Source: Mesostigma viride
Taxonomy: Eukaryota > Streptophyta > Mesostigmatophyceae > Mesostigmatales > Mesostigmataceae
Assembly (NCBI GenBank): GCA_009746045.1
Contig: RPFO01000333.1
Span: 1,799,964-1,863,963 of the forward strand
Direction of reading: 5' to 3'
DNA length: 64,000 nt
Shown here: piece after piece, positions 23,340 through 34,779 of the stretch
Position numbering within the stretch: position 1 is the stretch's first letter
Layout of the letters: each line of letters starts with the position of its first letter
Position numbers and translations under genes: made by a program
Notes under the pieces: model-generated
What the model saw: the letters and a program-made list of their open reading frames with translations, nothing else
What the model was told of the DNA's origin: nothing
The model's database searches: none

Positions 23340-24530
23340 AGTCTTCACGTGACAGTCCTGGTCTTCACGTCTTCACGTCTTCACGTCTTCACGTCTTCAC
23401 GTCTTCACGTCTTCACGACTTCACCTGAACTTGCGGCGTATCGTATCTTTGATACCTTGCATGCACGTCTTCACGTCTTCACGTCTTCACCGCGTCTTCA
23501 CCTGTCTTCACCACGTCTTCACGGCTTCACGTCTTCACGGCTTCACGGCTTCACCTGAACACCTGAACTTCACCTGAACTTGCCGTATCGTGTCTTCACG
23601 TCTTCACGTCTTCACGTCTTCACGTCTTCACGTCTTCACCGCGTCTTCACCTGTCTTCACCACGTCTTCAGGCTTCACGGCTTCACGGCTTCACGGCTTC
23701 ACCTGAACACCTGAACTTCACCTGAACTTGCCGTATCGTGTCTTCACGTCTTCACGTCTTCACGTCTTCGCGTCTTCACGTCTTCACGGCTTCACCTGAA
23801 CACCTGAACTTCACCTGAACTTGCCGTATCGTGTCTTCACGTCTTCACGTCTTCACGTCTTCACGTCTTCACCGCGTCTTCACCTGTCTTCACCACGTCT
23901 TCACGGCTTCACGTCTTCACGGCTTCACGGCTTCACCTGAACACCTGAACTTCACCTGAACTTGCCGTATCGTGTCTTCACGTCTTCACGTCTTCACGTC
24001 TTCACGTCTTCACGTCTTCACCGCGTCTTCACCTGTCTTCACCACGTCTTCACGTCTTCGCGTCTTCACGGCTTCACGGCTTCACCTGAACACCTGAACT
24101 TCACCTGAACTTGCCGTATCGTGTCTTCACGTCTTCACGTCTTCACGTCTTCACGTCTTCACGTCTTCACGTCTTCACCGCGTCTTCACCTGTCTTCACC
24201 ACGTCTTCAGGCTTCACGGCTTCACGTCTTCACGGCTTCACCTGAACACCTGAACTTCACCTGAACTTGCCGTATCGTGTCTTCACGTCTTCACGTCTTC
24301 ACGTCTTCACGTCTTCACGTCTTCACCGCGTCTTCACCTGTCTTCACCACGTCTTCACGGCTTCACGGCTTCACGTCTTCACGGCTTCACCTGAACACCT
24401 GAACTTCACCTGAACTTGCCGTATCGTGTCTTCACGTCTTCACGTCTTCACGTCTTCACGTCTTCACGTCTTCACGTCTTCACCGCGTCTTCACCTGTCT
24501 TCACCACGTCTTCACGGCTTCACCTGAACA
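23340..24530. repeat. 8-bp minisatellite GTCTTCAC with higher-order units, insert A
   Basis: The octamer GTCTTCAC repeats in runs. The runs are arranged in higher-order units of about 130-170 bp, each marked by CTGAACACCTGAACTTCACC and TGCCGTATCGTG. It separates the divergent genes 1 and 2. The inverted counterpart is at about 32350-33300. Open frames in it are period artefacts. Confidence 0.95.
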
Positions 24531-24704
24531 CCTGAACTTTGCGTATCGTATCTTTCATACATTGCATCATTTGCATGCCTTGGAGCTGCACGTCTTCAAG
24601 CAGTGTCACCCAGTTCCCGCTTGATTCAAATGCACTTCGCGCTTGAATTCGTGACTTCGCCCCGCTCAAGGTGGAAAGAATGATGGGCACTAGCCACGGG
24701 AACT

Positions 24705-25052
24705 ATGCCCGATGCTGATAGCCGAAGCGATGACATGGACGAATTGATTGATTTGTGTTATGCCGGGGACGATTGTAGAAAATGGGTGCTAGGAAAGAAA
24801 TCTGGTGCCATGAAAGTAGATTTTTTGGCCGGTGCAAACCACCAATGCGCCGGCCGATGTGGCAAGGTCCTGCACGGCAGCCAGAGCGCACCCAGCCAGA
24901 GCGTACCCAGCCGCTTCCGCCGCCGACCCCCGTACTGGTGGGCGTGGAACAGACGATGAGAGAGATGCAACGAGCTATGGAGAACCAAAGCAAGAAGGTT
25001 GAAGAGCTTGGTTTGCAGCTGCGTCAAGAGGTGCAGAAACAAGTGGTCCAGC

Positions 25053-25094
<42 letters not shown>

Positions 25095-25131
25095 TGCAGC
25101 AGCAACTGCAGCAGCAACTGCAGCAACAACT

Positions 25132-25203
<72 letters not shown>

Positions 25204-25335
25204 CTTCAGTTCCCGCAGGCAGCGTCGGCAATGTCGCAGTTTCCACAGGCATTGTCGGCACTGCAGCAGTTTTCGCAGGGACCGTCGGCAGCAGAGCAGT
25301 TCCCGCAGGGATCATCGGTGGTGCAGCAGTTCTTT
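24705..25335 (+). CDS. Insert A gene 2, 5' part: coiled-coil and polyglutamine protein
   Basis: An ATG at 24705 opens MPDADSRSDDMDELID and continues with two cysteines about 50 residues in. A second frame holds a clear coiled coil (MREMQRAMENQSKKVEEL) running into a polyGln tract encoded by about 40 CAG/CAA codons with Leu interruptions. After the tract a third frame shows a periodic QFPQA motif and ends QQFF at a CTTT|GTGAGT donor (25335). So three frames are needed, by unseen splicing or frameshifts shared with copy B. Product unknown. PolyQ coiled coils often occur in nuclear regulatory proteins, but that is only analogy. Confidence 0.45.
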
Positions 25336-25419
25336 GTGAGTCATTCGTGTAGTGTTGAGTGGGTGGGGTGGGTGTGTGTGTGGGGGGGGGGGTGTAGGGG
25401 GGTTTGACTGTGTGACTGT

Positions 25420-26340
25420 GTGACTGCGTGGCTGCTTGGCTGGAAAGGAGGGTGCGTGGCTGTGTGGCTGCGTGGCTGCGCTGCTGCGTGCTGCGTGGCT
25501 GCGTGGCTGCGTGGCTGCGCTGCTGCGTGGCTGCGTGGCTGCGTGGCTGTGTGGCTGCGTGGCTGCGCTGCTGCGTGGCTGCGTGGCTGCGTGGCTGCGT
25601 GGCTGCTTGGCTGGAAAGGAGGGTGCGTGGCTGTGTGGCTGCGTGGCTGCGCTGCTGCGTGGCTGCGTGGCTGCTTGGCTGGAAAGGAGGGTGCGTGGCT
25701 GTGTGGCTGCGTGGCTGCGTGGCTGCGTGGCTGCGTGGCTGCGTGGCTGCGTGGCTGCGTGGCTGGAAAGGAGGGTGCGTGGCTGTGTGGCTGCGTGGCT
25801 GCGCTGCTGCGTGGCTGCGTGGCTGCGCTGCTGCGTGGCTGCGTGGCTGCGTGGCTGTGTGGCTGCGTGGCTGCGCTGCTGCGTGGCTGCGTGGCTGCGT
25901 GGCTGCGTGGCTGCGTGGCTGCGTGGCTGCTTGGCTGGAAAGGAGGGTGCGTGGCTGTGTGGCTGCGTGGCTGCGCTGCTGCGTGGCTGCGTGGCTGCGT
26001 GGCTGGAAAGGAGGGTGCGTGGCTGTGTGGCTGCGTGGCTGCGCTGCTGCGTGGCTGCGTGGCTGCTTGGCTGGAAAGGAGGGTGCGTGGCTGTGTGGCT
26101 GCGTAGCTGCGCTGCTGCGTGGCTGCGTGGCTGCGTGGCTGCGTGGCTGCGTGGCTGGAAAGGAGGGTGCGTGGCTGTGTGGCTGCGTGGCTGCGCTGCT
26201 GCGTGGCTGCGTGGCTGCGTGGCTGCGTGGTTGGCTGGGGGGGGGGGGGTGGCGGGGTGCGTGGATGCGTGGATGTGTGGCTGGGTGGGTGCGTCACTGC
26301 GTGGCTGGCTGGCTCTGTGGCTGCGTGGGCGGCTGGATGG
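25420..26340. repeat. 8-bp minisatellite GCTGCGTG, insert A, probably intronic
   Basis: Tandem GCTGCGTG octamers with variants (GCTGTGTG, CTGCGCTG) and regularly spaced TGGCTGGAAAGGAGGGTGC interruptions. Because 8 is not a multiple of 3, every frame reads the same octapeptide cycle (CVAAWLRG), which explains the 200-360-codon open frames. A GTGAGT donor at 25336 and an ACATGCAG acceptor at 26430 enclose it. The counterpart in B (about 30050-31460) is roughly 40% longer. Confidence 0.9.
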
Positions 26341-26430
26341 CCGGGTCAGCGTGGCTTCGTGTTCAATGGGATGCTAATATGTTGTTGCCTTTGGATGCCA
26401 CAGTTCATGGATTCTTTTGTTCACATGCAG

Positions 26431-26550
26431 GTGCTGCCGTCTTCCCCATCGACGTCGTCAAGACCGATGTCGCCAAGAAGGATGATGCAATCACTCTCGG
26501 CCATGTTTAACTCATGTGGGCCTTCATGGCCATACGGGAAATATTATTGA
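26431..26550 (+). CDS. Insert A gene 2, last exon
   Basis: After TTCACATGCAG the frame reads VLPSSPSTSSRPMSPRR and ends WPYGKYY with TGA at 26548-26550. The phase agrees with the QFPQA frame ending at 25335, so a phase-0 intron of 1095 bp holding the minisatellite joins them. Same arrangement on the minus strand of B (29853-29972). Confidence 0.5.
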   Translation: MLPSSPSTSSRPMSPRRMMQSLSAMFNSCGPSWPYGKYY

Positions 26551-27068
26551 ATCAGTTCTTTGACACTGAGTTGGCACTACGCAACACCTTTGATGCACAT
26601 GAGTGCAGGGCGCATGTGTTGAAACCATGCAACCATGGCGATCCCTCAAAAAGTTTGGTTATGTAATAAGTGACACAATTATTCCGGACGTATGATGGCC
26701 CAACGTCCTGTAAGGTTGAGTTGTCTTGGAGGAGGAGCGTGATGACCGCGGAAGCCGCGTGGGTGTCTGTAGTGCTATATCTTGAAGATGTACGGTCTTG
26801 GAAGAGTTATGGTCTTGGAATCATATAATAATGAACTTGGAATAAAGTTGCGGGCAGCCTTCAATTGGCATATGTTGTCTCATTGATGTTGTCTCATTGC
26901 GTTAATGGGTCAATTGTCTTAGTTTATATAATGTATATCTTGGGAAACTCATTGCTTCAATAAAATGCATGCTAGGCGCAATCAACCCCCACAAACACAT
27001 CTGAAAACTGCACAGTGCATCAAATGTATCCTAGACAAAAAAATGTATCCTAATCCGGTAAAACCACC
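26551..27068. other. Subterminal non-coding region of insert A
   Basis: About 520 bp between gene 2 and the right terminus. It is AT-rich, with repeated GTTGTCTCATTG and two AATAAA sequences (about 26831 and 26959) that may serve 3'-end formation. No gene seen. Confidence 0.6.
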
Positions 27069-28018
27069 CAGAGGGGGACCATCAACCTGGACCCCACCCG
27101 CCTGCAACAAGCAACTGACGTCTTCTTGAGGGCCAACCCCCCTCTCACAGGTGTGTTTAACCCTCATAAAAAGGAATCCAAAATCAACATTGCTGGCTTG
27201 CCTGAGGGTCACACTGTTGAACAAGCTAAGCAATTTGTTTTTGCTTTGGAATATGGAATGGAAGGTCTTAACCTTAGACATCAGTTTAAGGCTCTCAGGG
27301 CCTCCTCCACATTCCATCAATCATCTCCTGCCATCAGAGCATTGATTCAAACCTATCAGGAACGTACCCTGACACCTGAAGCAGCCATTGAACAGTGGCC
27401 TACCTTTATCACTGATCTGAAACAGCTAGTGCTTACCAATAACCACATGGAAGCAGTAGAACGTTTCAACTGGCTTGCTGCATATAAGGTGAACAAGAAT
27501 AACCTCTCTGGGGATGCAAAAACATACAGGGTAATGATTGAGAAAGACCTTGAGCTTCTCAAGCTCCAACCAAGGTATCTCATCCACACCTGGCTAACAA
27601 AAGCTAATTTGCAACCTTCTGTCCTGGCTACCTTGCTTACAGGCCTCAAGTCCCTCTGGGACAACTTCAGAGCTGCAATGCTCTATATCGAAGAGGCAGT
27701 GGACCCCCTGGGTACTGGCAACAACCAGGCCCAGGACCCCAAGGTCCAGGGTGTCCAAGGCCACAAACGCAAGGGGCAGGCCAGCCAGGGGGGAGCACCC
27801 AAGACCCACAAGTCCTCCCACCAAGGGGGCAGTGGCTCTCAGGGGCGTGGCAACACGTGGCACCGTGTGCCCCTGCATGGCAACCCCAACAACAACAACA
27901 ACAACAACAACAATAACAACAACAGGTCCCAGCAGGGCAACAATAACAACAGGTCCCAACAGGGCCAAAACAACAACAACAACAGGTCCCAGCAGGGCCA
28001 GAACCGGTCCCAGCAGGG

Positions 28019-28049
<31 letters not shown>

Positions 28050-29334
28050 CAGCCTGGCAACCCTGGGGGGTCCATAAGGTGCCTGAGGTGCTTCCAACGA
28101 GGGCACGCAAGGCACAACTGCCCCAACAACGACTCCCTGGCCAACGGGGTGGATCTCTGCCCGGGCTGCTGGCACGCACGTCATCCCCTGGGGCCTCCAG
28201 GCAGCCGTTGCAACAGGCCTCGCTACCCAAATCAATGTGAGTCCACTCACCTTATGTACTCTGAGGATGATGATCTCATTACCATTGGGGATGGCAACCA
28301 GGGCATAATTGATTTTGAGGCAGCAACCTTACTGTCCTCCCAACACCCTGTTCTGGAACCTTACATAAAAGCACTAACCCCTACTGTTGACAACTCCATA
28401 GATATCAAGGAGCTTGCTCATCAGCTGCACCTAGCCATGGGTCATGAAACAGTGGCTGAGGAACTGGCCAGACGGCTGGGGGGTAGTAGCATGGGAAAAC
28501 AACTCAGGAATGCAGTAAAACTGGCTAGACAACACTGTCAAGAATGTCAGTTCAATAGCCCCAAACCTCAAAAATGGCATACTGCAACTCCTTCCACCCA
28601 TAGGGGCATGATAGTGGGGGATGTGATGCACATCAACAAAGATGTCCAACCCTACCTGATCCTAAAAGACTCATGGTCCAGGTTCACAGTAATGGAACCC
28701 CTACCTGGCATGTCTGCAGGGCAGCTACGTGTTGCACTCATGATTGCTTTACCCAGATTCTACCCAGTTGACAGAATTTTGCTTGATCAACAATTTTCTT
28801 GTCTGACTGACCTGGAAGGGTGTGAAGCAATAGAGATTGCTGGGCTGGAAGATCATGAGGGTCAGGGGGTCATTGAAAGAACCATCAGATCTGTCAAAAC
28901 CCTACTAGCCAAAAATCCTTCCAAGGATGCTACTTCAGGGGTCTATTGTGACAGGGCACTCTGGTGTCATGAAATGTGCACAACCCTAAACATGAGACCT
29001 GTCTTGCATGCCACGTGGGGTGAAGTAATCCCAGCAGGCCTGCAGGCAGGTGTATATCCCCCAGAGGTGATAGCACTGTACAACACTGCACGTGCACAAA
29101 CCTCAGCAAAACTGGCAGAAAAAGATAAAACCCATTCCAGGCCAGTATTCCAAAAAGGTGATCAAGTTCTCTATTACAAGGAAAACAGCTTTGGTAAGGT
29201 TGGAACTTGGCTAGGTCCAGTTACCATCCGTGGATTTACCAAAAACAGCAAGACCGTGGAGGTCAAGCACAATATCAATGGGAAGCGTCACAGGGTGAGC
29301 TGTCATAGAATTAAGAAGTATTATTCTCCCATGG
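27069..29334 (+). pseudogene. pol: Gag C-terminus, zinc knuckle and integrase, interrupted
   Basis: One frame runs from insert A to insert B. The N-terminal ~210 residues are a helical Gag domain (FVFALEYGMEGLNL, YLIHTWLTKANLQP). Then come a basic Gln/Gly linker, a polyAsn tract with RSQQG repeats (27886-28050) and a CCHC zinc knuckle (CLRCFQRGHARHNC, about 28080-28122). Next is integrase: the HHCC domain (LHLAMGH ... CQEC, about 28421-28550), catalytic Asp in GDVMHI (about 28620), second Asp in LLDQQF (about 28783), Glu in VIERTI (about 28876), and a GP-type C-terminal module (GTWLGPVTIRGF). There is no protease between the zinc knuckle and integrase. The frame continues through the insert B site into 40703. 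Confidence 0.85.
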
Positions 29335-29852
29335 GGTGGTTTTACCGGATTAGGATACATTTTTTTGTCTAGGATACATTTGATGCAGTGTGCAGTTTTC
29401 AGATGTGTTTGTGGGGGTTGATTGCGCCTAGCATGCATTTTATTGAAGCAATGAGTTTCCCAAGATATACATTATATAAACTAAGACAATTGACCCATTA
29501 ACGCAATGAGACAACATCAATGAGACAACATATGCCAATTGAAGGCTGCCCGCAACTTTATTCCAAGCTCATTATTATATGATTCCAAGACCATAACTCT
29601 TCCAAGACCGTACATCTTCAAGATATAGCACTACAGACACCCACGCGGCTTCCGCGGTCATCACGCTCCTCCTCCAAGACAACTCAACCTTACAGGACGC
29701 TGGGCCATCATACGTCCGGAATAATTGTGTCACTTATTACATAACCAAACTTTTTGAGGGATCGCCACGGTTGCATGGTTTCAACACATGCGCCCTGCAC
29801 TCATGTGCATCAAAGGTGTTGCGTAGTGCCAACTCAGTGTCAAAGAACTGAT

Positions 29853-29972
29853 TCAATAATATTTCCCGTATGGCCATGAAGGCCCACATGAGTTAAACAT
29901 GGCCGAGAGTGATTGCATCATCCTTCTTGGCGACATCGGTCTTGACGACGTCGATGGGGAAGACGGCAGCAC
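29853..29972 (-). CDS. Insert B gene 2, last exon
   Basis: Minus-strand equivalent of 26431-26550: acceptor ACATGCAG, then VLPSSPSTSS to WPYGKYY and stop. Supported by identity with A and the same phase-0 intron. Confidence 0.5.
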   Translation of the reverse strand: MLPSSPSTSSRPMSPRRMMQSLSAMFNSCGPSWPYGKYY

Positions 29973-30049
29973 CTGCATGTGAACAAAAGAATCCATGAAC
30001 TGTGGCATCCAAAGGCAACAACATATTAGCATCCCATTGAACACGCAGC

Positions 30050-31460
30050 CACGCTGACCCGGCCATCCAGCCGCCCACGCAGCCACAGAGCCAGCCAGCC
30101 ACGCAGTGACGCACCCACCCAGCCACACATCCACGCATCCACGCACCCGGCACCCCACCCCCCCCCAGCCAGCCACGCAGCCACGCAGCCACGCAGCCAC
30201 GCAGCAGCGCAGCCACGCAGCCACACAGCCACGCACCCTCCTTTCCAGCCACGCAGCCACGCAGCCACGCAGCCACGCAGCCACGCAGCCACGCAGCCAC
30301 GCAGCCACGCAGCCACGCAGCCACGCAGCCACGCAGCCACGCAGCCACGCAGCCACGCAGCCACGCAGCCACGCAGCCACGCAGCCACGCAGCAGCGCAG
30401 CTACGCAGCCACACAGCCACGCACCCTCCTTTCCAGCCAAGCAGCCACGCAGCCACGCAGCCACGCAGCAGCGCAGCCACGCAGCCACACAGCCACGCAC
30501 CCTCCTTTCCAGCCACGCAGCCACGCAGCCACGCAGCAGCGCAGCCACGCAGCCACACAGCCACGCACCCTCCTTTCCAGCCAAGCAGCCACGCAGCCAC
30601 GCAGCCACACAGCCACGCAGCCACGCAGCCACGCAGCAGCGCAGCCACGCAGCCACACAGCCACGCAGCAGCGCAGCCACGCAGCCACGCAGCCACGCAG
30701 CCACGCAGCAGCGCAGCCACGCAGCAGCGCAGCCACGCAGCCACACAGCCACGCACCCTCCTTTCCAGCCACGCAGCCACGCAGCCACGCAGCCACGCAG
30801 CCACGCAGCCACGCAGCCACGCAGCCACGCAGCAGCGCAGCCACGCAGCCACACAGCCACGCACCCTCCTTTCCAGCCAAGCAGCCACGCAGCCACGCAG
30901 CCACGCAGCCACGCAGCCACGCAGCAGCGCAGCCACGCAGCCACACAGCCACGCAGCCACGCAGCCACGCAGCCACGCAGCCACGCAGCCACGCAGCCAC
31001 GCAGCCACGCAGCCATGCAGCCACGCAGCCACGCAGCAGCGCAGCCACGCAGCCACACAGCCACGCACCCTCCTTTCCAGCCACGCAGCCACGCAGCCAC
31101 GCAGCCACGCAGCCACGCAGCAGCGCAGCCACGCAGCCACACAGCCACGCACCCTCCTTTCCAGCCAAGCAGCCACGCAGCCACGCAGCCACGCAGCAGC
31201 GCAGCCACGCAGCCACACAGCCACGCACCCTCCTTTCCAGCCAAGCAGCCACGCAGCCACGCAGCCACGCAGCCACGCAGCCACGCAGCCACGCAGCCAC
31301 GCAGCCACGCAGCCACGCAGCCACGCAGCAGCGCAGCCACGCAGCCACACAGCCACGCACCCTCCTTTCCAGCCAAGCAGCCACGCAGCCACGCAGCAGC
31401 GCAGCCACGCAGCCACACAGCCACGCACCCTCCTTTCCAGCCAAGCAGCCACGCAGTCAC
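30050..31460. repeat. 8-bp minisatellite (CACGCAGC), insert B, probably intronic
   Basis: Reverse complement of the GCTGCGTG array of A, expanded to about 1.4 kb. Unit variants and the GCACCCTCCTTTCCAGCCA interruptions are the same, but their number and order differ from A, so the two copies have changed independently by slippage or unequal exchange. Confidence 0.92.
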
Positions 31461-31536
31461 ACAGTCAAATCCCCCCTACACCCCCCCCCCACACACACCC
31501 CCACCCCACCCACTCAACACTACACGAATGACTCAC

Positions 31537-31668
31537 AAAGAACTGCTGCACCACCGATGATCCCTGCGGGAACTGCTCTGCTGCCGACGGTCCCTGCGAA
31601 AACTGCTGCAGTGCCGACAATGCCTGTGGAAACTGCGACATTGCCGACGCTGCCTGCGGGAACTGAAG

Positions 31669-31764
<96 letters not shown>

Positions 31765-31801
31765 AGTTGTTGCTGCAGTTGCTGCTGCAGTTGCTGCTGC
31801 A

Positions 31802-31843
<42 letters not shown>

Positions 31844-32191
31844 GCTGGACCACTTGTTTCTGCACCTCTTGACGCAGCTGCAAACCAAGCTCTTCAACCT
31901 TCTTGCTTTGGTTCTCCATAGCTCGTTGCATCTCTCTCATCGTCTGTTCCACGCCCACCAGTACGGGGGTCGGCGGCGGCAGCGGCTGGGTACGCTCTGG
32001 CTGGGTGCGCTCTGGCTGCCGTGCAGGACCTTGCCACATCGGCCGGCGCATTGGTGGTTTGCACCGGCCAAAAAATCTACTTTCATGGCACCAGATTTCT
32101 TTCCTAGCACCCATTTCCTACAATCGTCCCCGGCATAACACAAATCAATCAATTCGTCCATGTCATCGCTTCGGCTATCAGCATCGGGCAT
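31537..32191 (-). CDS. Insert B gene 2, 5' part: coiled-coil and polyglutamine protein
   Basis: Minus-strand copy of 24705-25335 with the same start (MPDADSRSDD), coiled coil, CAG tract, QFPQA periodicity and GTGAGT donor. The CAG tract is eight codons longer than in A. The few other differences include Arg-Phe-Arg changed to Arg-Cys-Arg before the coiled coil. As in A, three frames must be combined. Confidence 0.45.
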
Positions 32192-32349
32192 AGTTCCCGT
32201 GGCTAGTGCCCATCATTCTTTCCACCTTGAGCGGGGCGAAGTCACGAATTCAAGCGCGAAGTGCATTTGAATCAAGCGGGAACTGGGTGACACTCCTTGA
32301 AGACGTGCAGCTCCAAGGCATGCAAATGATGCAATGTATGAAAGATACG

Positions 32350-33300
32350 ATACGCAAAGTTCAGGTGTTCAGGTGAAGCCGTGAAGACGTGGTGAAGACA
32401 GGTGAAGACGCGGTGAAGACGTGAAGACGTGAAGACGTGAAGACGTGAAGACGTGAAGACACGATACGGCAAGTTCAGGTGAAGTTCAGGTGTTCAGGTG
32501 AAGCCGTGAAGACGTGAAGACGTGAAGCCGTGAAGACGTGGTGAAGACAGGTGAAGACGCGGTGAAGACGTGAAGACGTGAAGACGTGAAGACGTGAAGA
32601 CGTGAAGACACGATACGGCAAGTTCAGGTGAAGTTCAGGTGTTCAGGTGAAGCCGTGAAGACGTGAAGACGCGAAGACGTGAAGACGTGGTGAAGACAGG
32701 TGAAGACGCGGTGAAGACGTGAAGACGTGAAGACGTGAAGACGTGAAGACGTGAAGACACGATACGGCAAGTTCAGGTGAAGTTCAGGTGTTCAGGTGAA
32801 GCCGTGAAGCCGTGAAGACGTGAAGCCGTGAAGACGTGGTGAAGACAGGTGAAGACGCGGTGAAGACGTGAAGACGTGAAGACGTGAAGACGTGAAGACG
32901 TGAAGACACGATACGGCAAGTTCAGGTGAAGTTCAGGTGTTCAGGTGAAGCCGTGAAGCCGTGAAGCCGTGAAGCCGTGAAGACGTGGTGAAGACAGGTG
33001 AAGACGCGGTGAAGACGTGAAGACGTGAAGACGTGAAGACGTGAAGACGTGAAGACACGATACGGCAAGTTCAGGTGAAGTTCAGGTGTTCAGGTGAAGC
33101 CGTGAAGACGTGAAGACGTGAAGCCGTGAAGACGTGGTGAAGACAGGTGAAGACGCGGTGAAGACGTGAAGACGTGAAGACGTGCATGCAAGGTATCAAA
33201 GATACGATACGCCGCAAGTTCAGGTGAAGTCGTGAAGACGTGAAGACGTGAAGACGTGAAGACGTGAAGACGTGAAGACGTGAAGACGTGAAGACCAGGA
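32350..33300. repeat. 8-bp minisatellite (GTGAAGAC) with higher-order units, insert B
   Basis: Inverted counterpart of 23340-24530, between the divergent genes 1 and 2. It has fewer higher-order units than A. Each unit is marked by GATACGGCAAGTTCAGGTG. Confidence 0.95.
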
Positions 33301-33828
33301 CTGTCACGTGAAGACTGGGACGTGAAGGCAAGTTGCAGCACTCGGCCGCTGCAGTCGCACGCAGGTAGAAACGAGTATTGCTGCTTGAATCTGTCAAGAC
33401 CCCATCGAATGTAAAACATGTTTTTCGTAAAGAAATCCGACTCGTGGGCGGGCTTTACATATTGCTTCTGTCCAAGCACTACCGGATGTAAAACAGTATA
33501 CTTCTTGAAGAAATAAGTTGGGGCTTTGTTGGGCGTCACATTTGACCGGTGGGCGGAGTTTCCTGCTTCTGTGAAGGCGCCATGGAATGTAGATCAGTAG
33601 ATTTTCTAAAGAAATCTGAGTTGTGGGCGGGGCCTTTATTGCTTGTGTCCATCCACCACCGGATGTAGAACAGTAGACTTATTGAAGGTGAATCACGATA
33701 CAACAGCTGTAGTTGACAACATCATGACCGGCACATCTTTCCCCCACCGCTGCTCAACCCGGTCCCCCCCAAACTCCTCCACACTTGCCCACCTTTCCAC
33801 CCTCCTCCACGGCCCGTTGTGTTTGCAG

Positions 33829-33873
33829 GCGTTGGCACAAAGGGAGGAGGCCGTGCGAGCCGGGAAACTCACG
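33829..33873 (+). CDS. Insert B gene 1, candidate exon (15 codons)
   Basis: A pyrimidine-rich stretch and TGTGTTTGCAG precede 45 nt encoding ALAQREEAVRAGKLT, followed by ACG|GTATGG. Length is a multiple of three and the sequence is conserved in A. Assignment to gene 1 rests on strand and order only. Confidence 0.4.
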
Positions 33874-34562
33874 GTATGGTTTGATTTCTAGTTTTGTATT
33901 AGGACCCTAGGGTAGCTATGTTATATAGGCATGTCTGACAGCATAGCTCACCATTTCATTACCATGGGATGCTGAGCATACCATTTCCAGAGAGGTAAGT
34001 CAGTCACTCTTCGCAGTTGACAAGTCAGAGAAAGCAATCAAGTGCAGCGTTCACAACTCTTGCCGCTCGTAACCTTTTGTCTGCCCGGTTTGGCAGCTCC
34101 CTGTCTTTGCTTTCTCTCGTATTTCTTTCTTTTGTCTCTTTTCTACATCTTTCTTTGCTAATTCTTGAATATATGATGCTATTGTAGCATCCTTCTAGCG
34201 CGGATCGCTCTTAATATCCTTCTCGCGCACGTTTCCTCGCTTTTTCTCATGTAAGAGCGTCTTCCCTGCCCATGCAGCGTGTACCTGGTGTGTGTGGCTC
34301 TGCCTTGCCAATCACAACTGACCGACATGCTGGTCAGGCACTGCAGGTCGTTGCCCTTGCGTGTGTGAACCTGCTGTTTTGGCTGTTCCCATGGCCGCTG
34401 CGTGTGTCCGTGAATGATACCATGGGAGGGAGACTTCTCCCATGGGTCCCCTTCGCTGACACTCGTGATGTAGGTTCGCGTCGACTTGTTTCTCTCACTG
34501 TGCCCATATTGGCCTCGCACGGCTTTGTCTCTCATTCCTTGTTTGCATGCGGCGGCGTGTAG

Positions 34563-34604
34563 ACCATCATCTTCATCCGAGACCGCAACAGCAAGGGCCA
34601 GGAG
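34563..34604 (+). CDS. Insert B gene 1, small exon (14 codons)
   Basis: GGCGTGTAG acceptor, 42 nt encoding TIIFIRDRNSKGQE, and a strong CAGGAG|GTGAGT donor. Same as 22052-22093 in A. Confidence 0.45.
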
Positions 34605-34779
34605 GTGAGTAATTGCTGAGGGCATGGCTCCTATCCCCTGATGAGTCTAGCGCCATGTACCACCCTCTATGCCTGCATATAGGTGACGCATTGAAAATGC
34701 AAGCATCTTACTAGAAGTAGCACGGGCCTCCGAGGTGAGATTTTGCGCAGGCCTCATGATCCCAATGGACCTGCGAAGC

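Larger units (their letters stand above)
18027..27068 (-). mobile_element. Insert A: 9-kb terminal-inverted-repeat element
   Basis: The ends are 28-bp perfect inverted repeats beginning GGTGGTTTTACCGG and ending AGGATACATTT. At the left end AGGATACATTTG faces CAAATGTATCCT across an 8-base loop. At the right end the second AGGATACATTTG is a direct repeat. It is almost identical to insert B in inverted orientation. It holds gene 1 (minus strand) and gene 2 (plus strand), divergent around an 8-bp minisatellite. Flanks are GTCAG (left) and CAGAG (right), sharing only CAG, so no clean target duplication is seen. The family is unrecognised: I find no DDE, tyrosine recombinase or reverse transcriptase motif. 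Confidence 0.85.

Noticed and set aside
24700-25340. Leu-rich minus-strand frame opposite the CAG tract
   Set aside because: Antisense of CAG gives CTG (Leu); it lacks the coiled-coil and splice logic seen on the sense strand.
29853-31560. Open frames of up to 535 codons (AAWLRGCV or PRSHAATQ repeats), also at 25341-26510
   Set aside because: They are produced by an 8-bp tandem repeat that reads the same octapeptide in all frames and on both strands; splice signals place the array in an intron.
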